Assembly (NCBI GenBank): GCA_030247885.1
Contig: JAPDRO010000009.1
Span: 124,001 to 188,000 of the forward strand
Direction: 5' to 3'
Source of the DNA: Taxawa tesnikishii (nom. ined.)
Taxonomy: Eukaryota; Ascomycota; Dothideomycetes; Dothideales
DNA: 64,000 nt
Below the pieces are notes generated by a model. That model had not been told where the DNA came from, did not search any database, and saw only the letters and a list, made by a program, of their open reading frames with translations. The translations under genes and the position numbers were made by a program. Positions 34,067 to 45,558 of the stretch are shown here, piece after piece; within the stretch, counting starts at the first letter, position 1; the number at the start of each line of letters is the position of its first letter.

Positions 34067-35279
34067 TCAAGGCATGGGGTACAGCTGGAAGTGGGATGAA
34101 GACTCGTCCGGGCTCGAGAACTGGGACGCGAGCGGCTGTTGGCTCGGGAGACTGGTGGTTGGGAATTCTGGTGTCGGGGCGATCTCTTGCCATTTGCGTG
34201 CGCAATGTCTCGCTGGCCATCTTTCTTGCACGCCATAATCCACCATCTGCAAAAGAAAAGAGTCAGGAACGAGGTGTAACAGGTCAAGGAGACGGGAATG
34301 GAAGAAAGAAGGGGGACACTCACCCGTTGCGCAACAATCTCCCACTTGTTCTTCTCCCAGTACTCGTACGCCAGCTTGAGCGCCTCGACGTCCTTGTTCT
34401 CCCACACTCGGTGCTTTTCGCGCAGCCGCTTGTAGCGCATCTGCAGCGCCGCCACCTGGTACACCTTGCCGCGCTCGCTCGTGAATCGCGCCGCGATGTC
34501 CTTCCACGGTAGATTCTGGTCCTCCTTGAGCGCCACAAGGAGCCTGTCGTCGTCGCTGAGTTCGGCAGAGGCTACGGAGGATGTGCGCTTGCGCCGTTTG
34601 CCCGCGCTTAGGGCAAGCTCTTCTTCCTCGTGCCGCCGTTTTTGCGCTGTGGCCACGCCTGCTGGGTTCGGGGCTAAAATCGGGTAGGATCGACGCGGCT
34701 GGGGCTCCTTGATCTCGGGCGGACTGACGCTCACGTATGTTTCCAACTGAGGTGCGGTTGCAGATTGATATAGGCCTGGAGCGGAGAGAAATGGAGAGCT
34801 CATGGGGGTTGTCTGTTGTTGTTGTTGTTGTTGTTGGTGGTGGTGATGGTGGTGATGGTGGTGCGGTTGTTGCTGCTGCTGCTCCGGATAACGTATTCCC
34901 AAAGCGTTGTCGGGCCAGACGATGCTGTCTGGTGAAGGTCCGAAAGTGCTGGGGCTACTCCGGGGTCTACTGAGCGTGTTCGCGTACGCTAGGTGTTGTG
35001 GTGGTAGTTGTTGCTGTTGGAAGATATCGTACCCGTAAAAGAAATTCGTGTGTTCTGCTTGCGATGCTGCTATCCAGGGCGAGTTGCCCGGTATGCATGT
35101 TGGGAGAGGTGTGATGTACGGATCGGCATAGGCGAGCTGGATCTGCTGCTTTAGCCTCTTTTTCAAAAACCCACAACTGCAGACCGACTACATACAGTGC
35201 TTGGATGGTACCACTCAGTGCTCAGAGGTTCTGAGCTCACTATACCAGTGGAGGGAATAGTGTCTGTTGTCGCGGACAT
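34067..35279 (-). CDS. Myb/SANT-like DNA-binding protein with poly-Gln/poly-His
   Basis: Two exons (35279-34324 and 34246-34067) encode about 378 residues. After a Gln- and Pro-rich N-terminal half come runs of five Gln, nine His and eight Gln. A nuclear-type basic cluster follows (AGKRRKRTSS). The DNA-binding part is two Myb/SANT-like helices: DDDRLLVALKEDQNLPWKDI with FTSERGKVYQVAALQMRYKR, then NKDVEALKLAYEYWEKNKWE, MVDYGVQERWPARHCARKW. The intron splits the second unit exactly. The start needs one base restored in a TTTTT run (AAAAA on +, 35165-35169), which joins the ATG at 35279 to the long frame. Without it the long frame has no ATG. Probably a transcription factor; targets unknown. Confidence 0.8.
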
Positions 35280-37294
35280 GTTAGAAAAGTCTTGAGCGTT
35301 CGCCATGTCTCGCGTAAGAGCAGATGGAAGAGGCCAAGGAACATAGGACTTGCGCCACTAACAACAAGAAAGATGATTCGAGATAACGGAGATTTGTTGT
35401 GCTGATAGTCAGTTGGGGAAGCCTGAGCAGCTGGAACCATTTTCGTCAGGCCGGACATGACGAAGGATTTGTAGGATGACAAGAGACTTGCAGACAAAGA
35501 ACGGGTGCGGAACAGCTCGAGGCTTGGGTCTTAGTGGGAAAGGTATTTCGAGCAGACCTTGAGCGCCGCATGCACTGTACAGCCAGGAGGATCATTAAGC
35601 TACTATTGCAAGAGGGGCCCAGTGGTGCGCCAGGTGACGATAGCCTATGGAAGTATTGCCCAACAAAGAGCCGGTCGAGGCTTGCAGCACTTGCTCGGCA
35701 GGCCAGCCATTGTTCCATGCCCTGCCCTGCCCTGCACTTGCGCACCTACGCACATACATAGCCGCCGGAGATTAATCGCCGTCTGAACCACCTTATCCAT
35801 ACCGTGTCCGGCCAGGCCTGGTTACTCTACAGCCACCATGCACGGATGAGTCTCTCCTCATCCTCTACGGTACCGTTGCGGACGGCTCAGTAGGCTAACT
35901 ACACAAGCCCAGCCACCTGGCGGGAGGAACCGTAAACGTGTCAAGCCTCGAGGTGTGACGCGCATTGTGGCCTGGGGCTGGTATTGCAAAGGAGTCTAGA
36001 CCGGTGCTGCGATGATGATGATGCTGTTGTTGTTCTGTCCAGCAGGGACGTTGACTTGCTGCAGGCGTACATACTTACACACAGCACATACATTCAGCCG
36101 CTGTCCACTGCTCCGGTATGCGTTCTAGCAGTGCGGCCCCTTCCTTCCAATGTCGGAAGGAGGAACTGTCGACCGCTTTTCAATATCCGGATGCCCGGGT
36201 TTTCTCGCACTGCGTGCCCAGTTCGCATGTTCCTAATGTTAGGAAAAGACGGTCAACTGGCCTCCAAGCTCTCGTTTGTTTCCCCAAGATCTGGCATTAG
36301 ATTTCACGGGAGGACAACGTGGCTGTGAAACTATGAAACGGCGGCAGATCCAGTGGACATGGACCCAAGATGAAGAGGCTCATGCACAGCGGTCCAAAAA
36401 TAGCGATAATTATCCAAAATATTCGCTTAATTGATCTCATCTTGATGACTGACCTCACGCAAGCGCCCGAGCAGATAGCCGCAGCCGCAATTGCCCTTAA
36501 AATAACCTTCCTTGGCCCCAAAAAAGAGCTAAGTATTCCGCTTTCAGTTCTATTAGTAGGATTAATAGCGCGTTTCGAAACTTGCCGGGGAGGATGAGGG
36601 AGAGCGGGGATTCAGCCACTCAGCACCTAAAAACAGCCCTTGCCATTTTGCCCACCCGCCGGCTCCTGGTACCGAAGACTTCATTTTGTATATCACCCGA
36701 TTTCTCCACTTCTTGTGAACCTTGCGCGCGAGACGCAAACCTTACAGGCGAGACTGCATGTCGCGGTTGAGGATGTGCGTTCGTTGGCGGCACTCACCTG
36801 CTACTAACGCGCACGCGGGATGAACTCTGAACAAGCTTCTAGTACTTATAGGGCAATGGCTTTCCGACAGGTAGGTAAAGGCCAATCGGGACAATCTCTA
36901 TCTGAGGAGGAAACCCCGACCAGCGTCTCCGAAAGAAACCAAACAACATGGCGATGTCGAGCTAGCAACATGGCGATCAGAAATGAGGTAATTTCCCTAC
37001 TAATCCCCGGTAGCGTCAATTGTAGCGTGCGTCAACTGCGCCGCTCAATTTCTGGGTGGAGAAGCGTCACGACTCGCATCATTCACAGGAAAGGTACACA
37101 CGCCTCGATGCAAGGGCGCAAATAGGTCTCATAGGTGGCTATGCCTTCCTGAGATGTTTTGGAAAACCTAAGATTATCAGTGTTTCATGTCACTACATAT
37201 TTTCAAAAGAAAGGGCTGTGTTCCTAAATCCTTCACTCGACGGACAACGTTTTGGATGCTCAATCCTTGCTTGTGGTCGGGTCTATTGCGTATG
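35280..37294. other. 2-kb intergenic region, no gene seen
   Basis: Upstream of the Myb-like gene and downstream of the reductase. The stretch 36395-36560 is AT-richer than its surroundings. I found no reverse transcriptase, transposase or terminal repeats, and no supportable gene. Confidence 0.4.
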
Positions 37295-38577
37295 TTAGCT
37301 GAGAAAAGCAAAGCAGTACTGCCACGACGGGCAGTAGCCGCGCCTTCCACGGATGCCAGGTGCTGCACCTGAAATCTCGAGGCAGTCGAAGGAACGGCTA
37401 TAGAGATGGACCGACTCACCCCACGCACACGGTTCGTACTTGCCGGTGTGCAAGGTTTCCATGTCCTCCGCAGAGAGCTCAAAATCGTAAAGATCCCGGT
37501 TCTCTTCGATCCGAGAGTGCGTCACCGACTTTGGCAGGATCACGAATCCTTTCTGCAGCCCCCATCGGAGCAGGATCTGTGCCGTCGTCTTGTTGTGTTT
37601 CTTGGCCAGAGGAACAAGGAGCGGGTCGTCGTTCTTCGTCGCGCGGACCAGAGGACAGTATGCCTGCGGATGATCAGCTCATTCCCGCTCAGGACCAAAG
37701 GAGCGGGTTTCAGTACCTCCAGGACGACGCCTCTCTTCTCGCACCAGTCCACGATGTCTGGCCTGGCCAGCCATGGATGGAGTTCAACCTGATTCACGCT
37801 CAAGACTCCGCCTTTGCCCTTGCCTTCCTTGGAGTCAACCTCCTTGATGTGCGCCTCCAGTTCGTCGAGATGGTGCACTCCGAAGTTGCTGACTCCAATG
37901 CTTCGAATCTTGCCTGCCTCCACAGCTTCGGTCAGCGCTTTCCAGGCACCTAGACGGCCCTCTTTGCCACCGTATGGTGCGTGCAGGAGATAGAGATCAA
38001 TATAGTCAAAGCCGGTCTTGGAGAGAGTCTCATCCACACACTTCTTGGCCCCCTCGTAGTTGATTTCCTTGGGTGGGACCTACATCACGCATCAGTGGAC
38101 GGAACGCTATGTGAAGCTGCATGTACACATTATTCTACGGCGAGATCGTTACATACCTTGGAGGTGAAGAAGAGTTCATTTCGTGGGATGCCGGATTTCT
38201 TCATACCCGAGGCGGATGGCTCTTCATTCTTGTATGCCGTCGCTGAGTCCACCTGGCACTTGTGAGTATGGCAGTGCACCGGTGATGTTGATCGGAGTTC
38301 TCACATGACGGTATCCGGTCTTCATGGCATGCTGCACTACATCTTCGGCTACATCGTATGGCCTATGACATTCTCAGAACAGGATCTAAGCGCTTCAACA
38401 ACCGGCGCACGTTTGGTACACTCCATAACCCAGTAAAGGAATAGAGTAACCAGAGTTCATTTTGACACTGGAGTTGATATCGAGCTTGCCAGCCATTTTG
38501 CGTGAGGTCGTTGAGAAAGTACGTGAGGAAAACGAGACGTGGTTCGCAATGGTTCTCAATCTTGATGTGTGAAGCAT
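37295..38577 (-). CDS. aldo-keto reductase
   Basis: NADPH-dependent carbonyl reductase with a TIM-barrel fold. Six exons: 38577-38411, 38362-38305, 38252-38157, 38079-37717, 37663-37420, 37368-37295; 333 residues. The catalytic tetrad is visible: Asp and Tyr in GYRHVDSATAYKNE, Lys in NELFFTSKVPP, His in YLLHAPYG. Also IRSIGVSNFGVHHLDEL, VNQVELHPWLARPDIVDWCE and the cofactor segment FVILPKSVTHSRIEEN. The N-terminus from 38577 (MLHTSRLRTIANHVSFSSRT, then FSTTSRKM) resembles a mitochondrial presequence. An ATG at 38496 (MAGKLDINSS) would give the bare enzyme. The last exon lacks the usual C-terminal end of the family and its acceptor is uncertain. Confidence 0.9.
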
Positions 38578-39550
38578 GTCGAAGATGTTGCGAGTGGGCA
38601 AAGCGCTATAATCTGTATCTTCATGCCGCCCACTCTGAGGCAGTAGTGGTCCATATGTTATGACGTAAGTACTATGACTGCCGACGCATGGAGTATTTTT
38701 TAAATCCTATATCCTAACTCCTTCAGCTCAGCTCTCTGCGTAAGGATAGCATGCGCTTTTCCCCTTGTGCCGAGCACTCGTGTTGGCTATTGGTGTTCTA
38801 CTATCCTAACGACGCAGTTAAGCGGTTAGCAATGTATCAATGTCTGTTCGATCGCTCAACGGACCCAGACTCTATACTTCGACCCCGTGTGCCTTGTATC
38901 CCTCGACACCGTGCGGCCCCGGTGATGCAGCCAGCCTCTAGGGCTTCCTCATCACTTCCGAAACTCCACCGATTGAACTATTATTTCCTAAGTGGGCTAG
39001 GCTTTGGAGCCGTGAAGCCTTAACTTCTCCCTGCTCTCAAGTTCTTGCGGTCGCTATATCACCACCACCTACTCGTACATACAGCGGGCATTCCCGAACA
39101 TGCCTCGAACACTTCCCTGTTGTCCTCTCTACTTAATCCTCTTCCCGTGTCAAGTGCCCGCCGTGTCCCCTGTAAAGATCGCCTTTGGATGATTATGTTG
39201 ATCGTCGCACGAATCCTGCCGTGCTACCAGGTTCCACTTGGGGCACACCCGCGGGCCAGGAGCCACTTGGGACACTGAGACTGCAGACTCAAAACACCTA
39301 TGCAAACCCACTTTTTCCGTACCGTGTGTCTGTGGGGTCTGTAAGATTTGGAAAAGGTAAGATGTGTGGCAGCGAAATACAGTTGAGGACAAACACCCTG
39401 CATGTCAACACGCTAGAACAGTGCCGTGCGAAACATCGACGACGCTGTAGGCTGGAAAGTACGTATAAGAACGAGTTTGCATCTATTCTTTGCAGCACCT
39501 CATCCCTATTGATTCAATTTTCTTGGTGCGTTTCCAGCAATTTATATGTC
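38578..39550. other. divergent promoter region
   Basis: Between the reductase (leftward) and the bicupin (rightward). The cupin frame stays open upstream to 39185, but the signal peptide begins at 39551, so this stretch is taken as leader and promoter. Confidence 0.45.
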
Positions 39551-40791
39551 ATGGTCGCCTCAACGTCATTCGCTCTTTTTCTTTCGTCGTTTCTTCCCCT
39601 GGTACACGGCCACGTTGCGAAGAAGCCGGCACCTCACCGAAACGCATCTTATGGTGATAGTCTGGTAGTATCAGAGGCGCCCGACTATGTCCGGCCGTAT
39701 ATTCTGCCCAACCTTGAGGGTGAGCAACAACCCTCCTCCCACTGCATCCTCCCGTTACCAGCTGATCCGTATTCAGGAAAGAAGGTCCAGCTGGCCACAG
39801 ACGTCTTCCGAATGCTGGTGACCAACGCCTCATCTGGCGGCGCATTCAGTCTTTTGGGCACAAACGGCGTGCACGGTCTCGTTGTCCCCGAACACTACCA
39901 CTCCGAGTACTACGAGACCTTCTTCTGTGTCAAGGGAGCTTTGAACGTCTGGGTGGATGATCAGGTGCGGCGCCTGACTGCACAGGACTTCGGCGCAGTA
40001 AAGGCTCCTTCCATTCGATCCAAATTCCAACCCCGTCAGGCATCTCGATTCTGATCTTGAGAACAACAGGTTCCAGCGTTCCACAACCACTCTTACCAGC
40101 TCGTAGAGCCGGACTCGCAATTCACCGGCTTCATCTCGCCCGGCGGGTTCGAGGCCCTCTTCCTGAACGTTTCCGCCCCTTTCAACCCCTCCGTCAACAC
40201 GCCCTATCCACCCGACCAAGCCCTGGCATTCCCTGGCCCGTTGTTCGGCGCAGTGGCGAAGAAGTACGACGTCAACCTCGACCCAACCCCTCTCTCGACG
40301 CAGACGCCGTGAACGGCACCAACCCCGGCGGCGTCTGGCACACGGGCTCCAACCCCATCCCTACCAACGACTCGACCCCCTACTACGTCGCCAACAACTA
40401 CGGCCCCAAACACCTCAACCTGGCGCTCGGCCAGGTCGTCGCCAAGCGCGCGACTCCCCAGTCAACGGGCGGTAGATTCTCCCTCAGCACCGTCGTGATG
40501 AGGAAGCGCAGGGCCAACGACACCATCCCCACCTACAGCCTCCCGGAGCCCTACGTTGTGCAGGTGCTCGAGGGCCAGCTGACGGTCCGGCTGGCGGGGT
40601 ACGAGGACACGCTCGCGCAGGGAGATGTGGCGTTCGTGCCGGGCAACACGGGCTTCAGTTACTGGTCCGAGGTCAACTTTGTCAAGTTTTACGTCGGTGC
40701 GAGTGGGAGTGAAGGCCTGGACGTTGAACTGACGAAGCCCGGGTCTGGTGCGGAGGAGTGGGATTATGCGGTCTTGCCCGCTTATGCTTGA
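39551..40791 (+). CDS. secreted bicupin, quercetin 2,3-dioxygenase-like
   Basis: Two exons (39551-39997, 40070-40791) encode about 389 residues. A clear signal peptide (MVASTSFALFLSSFLPLVHG) directs it outside the cell. The first cupin has the metal site EHYHSEYYETFFCVKGALNV (two His and one Glu) and, across the intron, PAFHNHSYQLV with the fourth His. The second cupin (LPEPYVVQVLEGQLTVRLAG, then QGDVAFVPGNTGF) lacks the metal His pair. This one-site arrangement is typical of fungal quercetinases, which open flavonol rings and release CO. One base is missing in a C-run at 40282-40290. The frame then continues through VNGTNPGGVWHTGSN. True substrate uncertain. Confidence 0.88.
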
Positions 40792-41375
40792 CTTGATTGG
40801 AACATTGGCTTTGATGGGATCTCGACTTCGGTTTCATGACGTTTATAGAACAGAGGGCATCGAACAATGTGGACAACGAGCAGGCCCAACTTTACACTCA
40901 GCTGTCCGTGTGATCCGGCCAGGTATTGCCTGCCTCTTCTTTTCACGTGAACTTTGCCACGGTTACGTCGTCATCCACTGTGCAAAAGAGATGTAGACTC
41001 CGTGCGCAGTCATTTCCCACCGGCCTTCTGGAAACCTCTGGAGGCGTTGGCTCCTGTGGCTCACACTCATCATCTTCTGGTCGGCCCTAAGCGACACGAC
41101 CGTGTGGAACGGTGACAGTTCGTCTGAGACCCTGCTTGGTAATGCCCTGCTTATGAAGCACGGAATGTGGCAACCCAACACAGCCCACCACATATGCTGC
41201 TGCCTTCGCGGCGACATACTGCGAGGCGTTCACAATACCGTGCTCCGCCCTCAACTCGCCCACCCCCACCGCATCACCTCTTCGCTCTGGCCGATGCGAC
41301 ACTGGCCGCGCCACTCCCCTGCAGGGGTATCTTGACATCCTTTTCCCATTTTTTTCTTCGCCACAACCACGTCAC
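40792..41375. other. convergent intergenic region containing an ERD2 fragment
   Basis: Lies between the cupin and EMC6 stop codons. Apart from the 145-bp ERD2-like stretch (separate entry) nothing is recognisable. Confidence 0.45.
40846..40990 (-). pseudogene. fragment of a second ERD2 gene (3' end only)
   Basis: The stretch matches the 3' end of the ERD2 gene near 15.59-15.71 kb, about 25 kb away and in the same orientation. The shared part includes 3' flank (tatagaa-agaggg-atcgaacaat) and the last 28 or so codons. The decayed reading VDDDVTVAKFT, stop, KEEAGNTWPDHTDS lines up with VDDDAPVAESPT and DEAGNVWQDHDHADS. Many differences are C/T or G/A changes. It has one internal stop and no receptor core. 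It is a remnant of a duplicated gene. Confidence 0.7.
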
Positions 41376-41855
41376 CTACACCCTGACCAAGCCGTAAAAC
41401 AGCGTCCAGGTCAGCACGAAGCTCATGAGCCCGCCGAACAGGTCGCCCATCCAGAGATCCGCGACGGGGCTGTGGAAGTACACCTTTGTGTTCGAGTCGG
41501 CCTTGAAGGCGAAGATGAGCACCGATACGACGAGCGTGCCGAGCAGGTAGAAGAGGAAGCCTGGGTAGGATTCGAGGCCGAGGGTGCCGGCGGCGACGCC
41601 GAAGAGCGAGGCGGTCAGTGCGCGGATGTTGGAGACGGTCTGGTGTTGCGTTAGGGATGTTGTGCTTGCTTGCTTGTCTGCAGGTCGCTGGAAAAGTGCT
41701 TGGGAAGAGGGATATGGTGGTGATGGGTGTTGAGAGTCGGAGATGTGAGGAATTGAAGGCATGCATAGATGGGGATGCAATAGACTTACGCGAGCATTGT
41801 GCTGCACGCTTTCCTGCACGATTGGGTTTCTGGCCAGTTCTCGCTCGTCCAGCAT
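41376..41855 (-). CDS. EMC6: ER membrane protein complex subunit 6
   Basis: The EMC inserts and helps fold membrane proteins in the ER. Two exons (41855-41790, 41639-41376; intron 150 bp) encode 109 residues. The conserved start ERELARNPIVQESVQHNAR joins TVSNIRALTASLFGVAAGTL across the intron. Two hydrophobic hairpin segments follow (TASLFGVAAGTLGL and YLLGTLVVSVLIFAF). The C-terminus VADLWMGDLFGGLMSFVLTW, then TLFYGLVRV, is close to other EMC6 proteins. Length matches the family. Frame intact. Confidence 0.96.
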   Translation of the reverse strand: MLDERELARNPIVQESVQHNARVSLLHPHLCMPSIPHISDSQHPSPPYPSSQALFQRPADKQASTTSLTQHQTVSNIRALTASLFGVAAGTLGLESYPGFLFYLLGTLVVSVLIFAFKADSNTKVYFHSPVADLWMGDLFGGLMSFVLTWTLFYGLVRV

Positions 41856-42843
41856 CTTGGAAAGGGAGATGCTACGCTATCCTAGCCTGCCCTTGTCGCA
41901 GAAACTGTTGACGTCGTGGTGGACAGTTCGGCCCGTAGGTGTAAACTCCGTGGTCAGCCGCTGCGGCTCGGACAATCGGGTTCGCACCGCGCTTTCGCAG
42001 TGGCGAATGCAGTCGAGATGGACGATGATTGTGGCAGCAATTGTTTTGACGTGGTGTGATGTAAAGGTCAGCGACCGGGGAGCGGATATGAGTTGGCCGA
42101 TGTGGTTGTGGTATGCAGCTTACGGGCTTCGTGAGTTCGCACGCTTGTAGATCGGTCTTGGCGTTTGTATGCCCCGAGATCGCGAGATGACTTCTGATAC
42201 TGACGCTGACGTGGTTATTCGTCCAAACTAACCTCACCTCATCTGCTCTTCGAGTAAAAGGGCTATGATGTAGAAACTCGTCTCGATGCGGGATGGGCAC
42301 AGATGCAGCGCAGAGAGGGAATTCCATGCTTCCCAAGGATCCTCATGCGAAGCGCTGTATCGCACTTGCTAGCTAGTTCGAACAACGTGCCATAGCTCAA
42401 GAACGTGGCATTCGGCGCTGAAATTGGGATTGGTGTGCACTTCGCTGTTGAATGCGGGGTTTAAAATGAACGTCTTGGGAGGGCTATGGAGTTGAGGCAT
42501 AACATTGTCTGGTTGCGAACATGTAAGGGATCTATAAAAGTCTGTGTTGTCCTGATTTTTTGGCTACCTCCGCGAAGACGTATGTGTGTGGCTTGTTTGA
42601 ATGTACCGCAGTGCATACTTATTCAACTAGGCCGCCGGCCTCCGCAATATGGATTATAATGCCTGATGTACGTTTAACGGTCTAAAGCTGTAATTGCGAC
42701 TGATGAAGAAGGAAGGTTTGCCCATTTCATATCCCGTAACGTGCCTGCTAATCAAGTACATGCAAATGAAAGTCTCGTGGTACATGCCCGTGTGTGTAAA
42801 GAACCCATGAGTCTAGTAATCGTAACGAACGTGTGCTTGCGGA
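41856..42843. other. intergenic, EMC6 upstream region
   Basis: Upstream of EMC6 and downstream of the next leftward gene. The 154-residue open frame at 41872-42336 has no family resemblance. Nothing else seen. Confidence 0.45.
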
Positions 42844-43768
42844 TCAGTCAACCAAACGACCATAATCGTCGAGATATCTTAGGGTTAGCGTTAGACGGTG
42901 TTTTCGCGACATGTTAATGACGTACTTACTGCTGTAGGTAGCGCGTCAACACGTATCCGGGAATGTTACAGGCTGTCCTTAGGAGTTCAATGGCACGACG
43001 GAAATACCTTTGGTTAATCCGCGCACTTGAGACATTACCAAGACTCATGTATGCCTCCGCCGTCTGTTCGCAAGATTAGCTTCATCCTCAGCAAAGATGA
43101 CGAGGTTGTTTTACGGAAGCGAGCAATTCGCCCGTCACGACTCGCTGGGCCGTAGCCGCAGCGACAGCTCGTTCAAGGTACTCAGTAGCAGGTTGCAGAA
43201 GACCCCGAGCTTCCACGTATTCGGGACTGCCTGTTCGAGCTTCTGCTTCGGCAGCGGCTACCGCAGCCTGGCGCTCCTCTTCACTGCGGGATAACGTGAG
43301 TGGGTTAGACCCGGTACCGCTGGAAGAAGAACTTCTTTCTTGACGTTGTATTCTCGCCAGTACTGGTTGTGCTCTGAAAAGCCATGCTTGTCCGATTCCT
43401 ATCCAGCGTTAACATGAGAACTCAATCGGGTCGGTGCGTGTACCTTTCAGTGCGGTTACGTTCTGAGCATCATGCTGGAAGATTAGAAGCCACTGCTGGG
43501 AGCACCAAGCTGCTACGTCCGAGACCCCTCCACTGTCTGGATCCTGATATGCAAGCTGTTGTAAGCCATCAACAACCCAGGCTTGCTCACCCACCCTTGC
43601 AGGATGTCTCATGAAGCTTGTAAAGTTAAGGTTCGCGATTATTGATCTCGCGAGGCTGACAAAGTCTTGCCAATCGTCGGGGTTGCCTTGGAGCATTGTA
43701 TAGATTCTGGCAACATTCGTCTTGCAGGCCGTAATGCGCTGTTCCTCGGTCAGCCCAGACTGTGACAT
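42844..43768 (-). CDS. conserved helical protein, function unknown
   Basis: Four exons (43768-43444, 43398-43115, 43063-42930, 42877-42844), all in phase, encode 258 residues. Composition suggests an all-alpha, TPR-like protein: SQSGLTEEQRITACKTNVAR, a Ser/Glu/Ala-rich helix (RSEEERQAAVAAAEAEAR), EARGLLQPATEYLERAV, AEAYMSLGNVSSARINQRYF, then AIELLRTACNIPGYVLTRYL. The end YLQQYLDDYGRLVD is formed across the last intron and is, as I recall, conserved in a family of fungal hypothetical proteins. No signal peptide, membrane segment or metal motif. Introns are 45, 51 and 52 bp. I do not know its role. Confidence 0.78.
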
Positions 43769-45558
43769 CGTATGAACAGCAAAAAATCTGCAATGCTGAT
43801 GGAGCGTTGGGATACGAGATCTTCTGTCAAGATCGTCAGCGGCATAGAAAAGTATTTATACTTGCCTCACCACCGAGGCATGCGGGCAGAGTGTGTGCAA
43901 CAACCAACTTCTTTCTCTGCATGATCACTAGCGGCTTGATCAGGTTCGACGCAGGGATAGGCTACAAACGGAGGTAGACTATCCCAGACCACCGGTCGGC
44001 TTCCGGTACTTGCGGCTGAGGAACGAGATGCGGTGACTCCGTTCCGATTGAAACGTAGAGTAGCTCGCAATCTAGAGCAGACGCCTGCGGGTTGTGTTGG
44101 GAAGATTAGATGTCAGAAGCTACAGATGATCATCACCCAGCCACAAGACCACGGACAGAAGGAAGGCATGAGTAAACAAGAGGCGACGACGACATGCAGG
44201 GCGAGAGTTTTGCGAACCCTACGTTCGATGTGATTGAGAAGCAAGACCCTAGTATTGGAAATGATTGAGACAGAGGAAGATGCAAGAGAAGGTACGCGAA
44301 GCACCTGAGCCGCATGCGCCCAGTAGGGCTGCATGATGTTGCAGCAACTGTCATAGATCCCTTGCTAGTTGACGATCCTACCTACCTCCATACGCTGACG
44401 AATGCTCTCTGCGAATGGGAGTGCACGCAACCATTGCCAAAACCGGGAGCATGAGAGCCAGGTGGCCACAAATAAGCGAAGCCATCACCAGAATAGCCCA
44501 TTGGGAGCAAGGGGACGTCAAGAAGACGAAACAGACGTGTGCTAGTTGTCAACGCAGATAAAGGTGGTATGCATTGTTAGCCCCGCGCCGTGGCTTGGAG
44601 CACGATGGTACGTCCGAGAGCAGGAGGGTGGAAGCTTAGTCTAGTCTAGGCTGCAATTGTAAGCAAGAAAGGAGGCTCTCGGATGAAGGAACAGGTGATG
44701 TGTCAGCAAGCATAACAACACCATATAGAGGACGTGTGAGTCGCATGTCCAGGACGAGATAAGTTGCTGGGCCTTACGTCACCAACCACAAACGACGCTT
44801 CGTGGCTGCGAGTTCTCGCTTCATTAGGCGTCCAGATGTGATGGCGAATCGACGATGCTCGGGGCGACAGGGCAGTATTTGAGTAGAGCGAAAGAGCTCG
44901 TATCCCTGGGCAGGAGCAGAGACAGGAGAATAGTGTCGGCCGTAGGAGAGCGAGGGAGAGAGAGATACTGCTGTGGCCTCGCGCGCGGTCGGAGTCTCAT
45001 GTCAGCCCGATGACGCGCCTACGAATCTCTCGGCCAGGTTCGGGAGGACAGCGTTCGGCGACGCTTCGAGAAGACCAAGATTTCCAATCGAGGAGGAAGC
45101 TCTCAGACTGCACTCCTCATGACCAAGCCGACACTCTCACTCCCACTCTCGCTCTCACTCTCTCACTCTCACCCTCGCACTCGTGACTCGGCTGGCACAT
45201 GCAAGATGCAGGCGCGTTGCACGCGCATTGGGCTCCCCCATCATTTAACGTTAATGCTCCGTTTAGCCTGAGGATCCCTGGCATAGGCCCGGACCCTTGC
45301 TGTGGAGTAGCGCAAACCTTACCTCTTTCCCAGTTTCCCCCTACACGCGACTCTACCGTTCCAACGTTCATGATACAAGATAATTAAACACTATATCGTC
45401 CCAAAACAAACCTGTCTGTCCCCGGGTCGACCTCACACGAACCGACAACAACAAACCCGCCAGCAACAACCTCGTCGCACGACTTCTTCCCATCTGGCGG
45501 TGAACAAAGCGAACTACCGCATTAGGAAATCTCATGTCTTGCTGAACGCGACGATTGA
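43769..45558. other. 1.8-kb intergenic region
   Basis: Divergent promoter region between the helical protein and the vezatin-like gene. It contains the CT microsatellite near 45.15 kb. No gene supported. Confidence 0.45.
45130..45183. repeat. CT-rich (CTCTCA)n microsatellite
   Basis: Imperfect copies of a CACTCTC/CTCTCA unit over about 54 bp, some 400 bp upstream of the vezatin-like gene. Pyrimidine tracts like this are common in fungal promoters. Confidence 0.75.

Noticed and set aside
36395-37110. Possible transposon remnant in AT-richer DNA
   Set aside because: No terminal repeats, target duplication or element protein could be seen.
41872-42336. 154-residue minus-strand open frame
   Set aside because: No family resemblance and overlaps the EMC6 upstream region. 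Likely chance.
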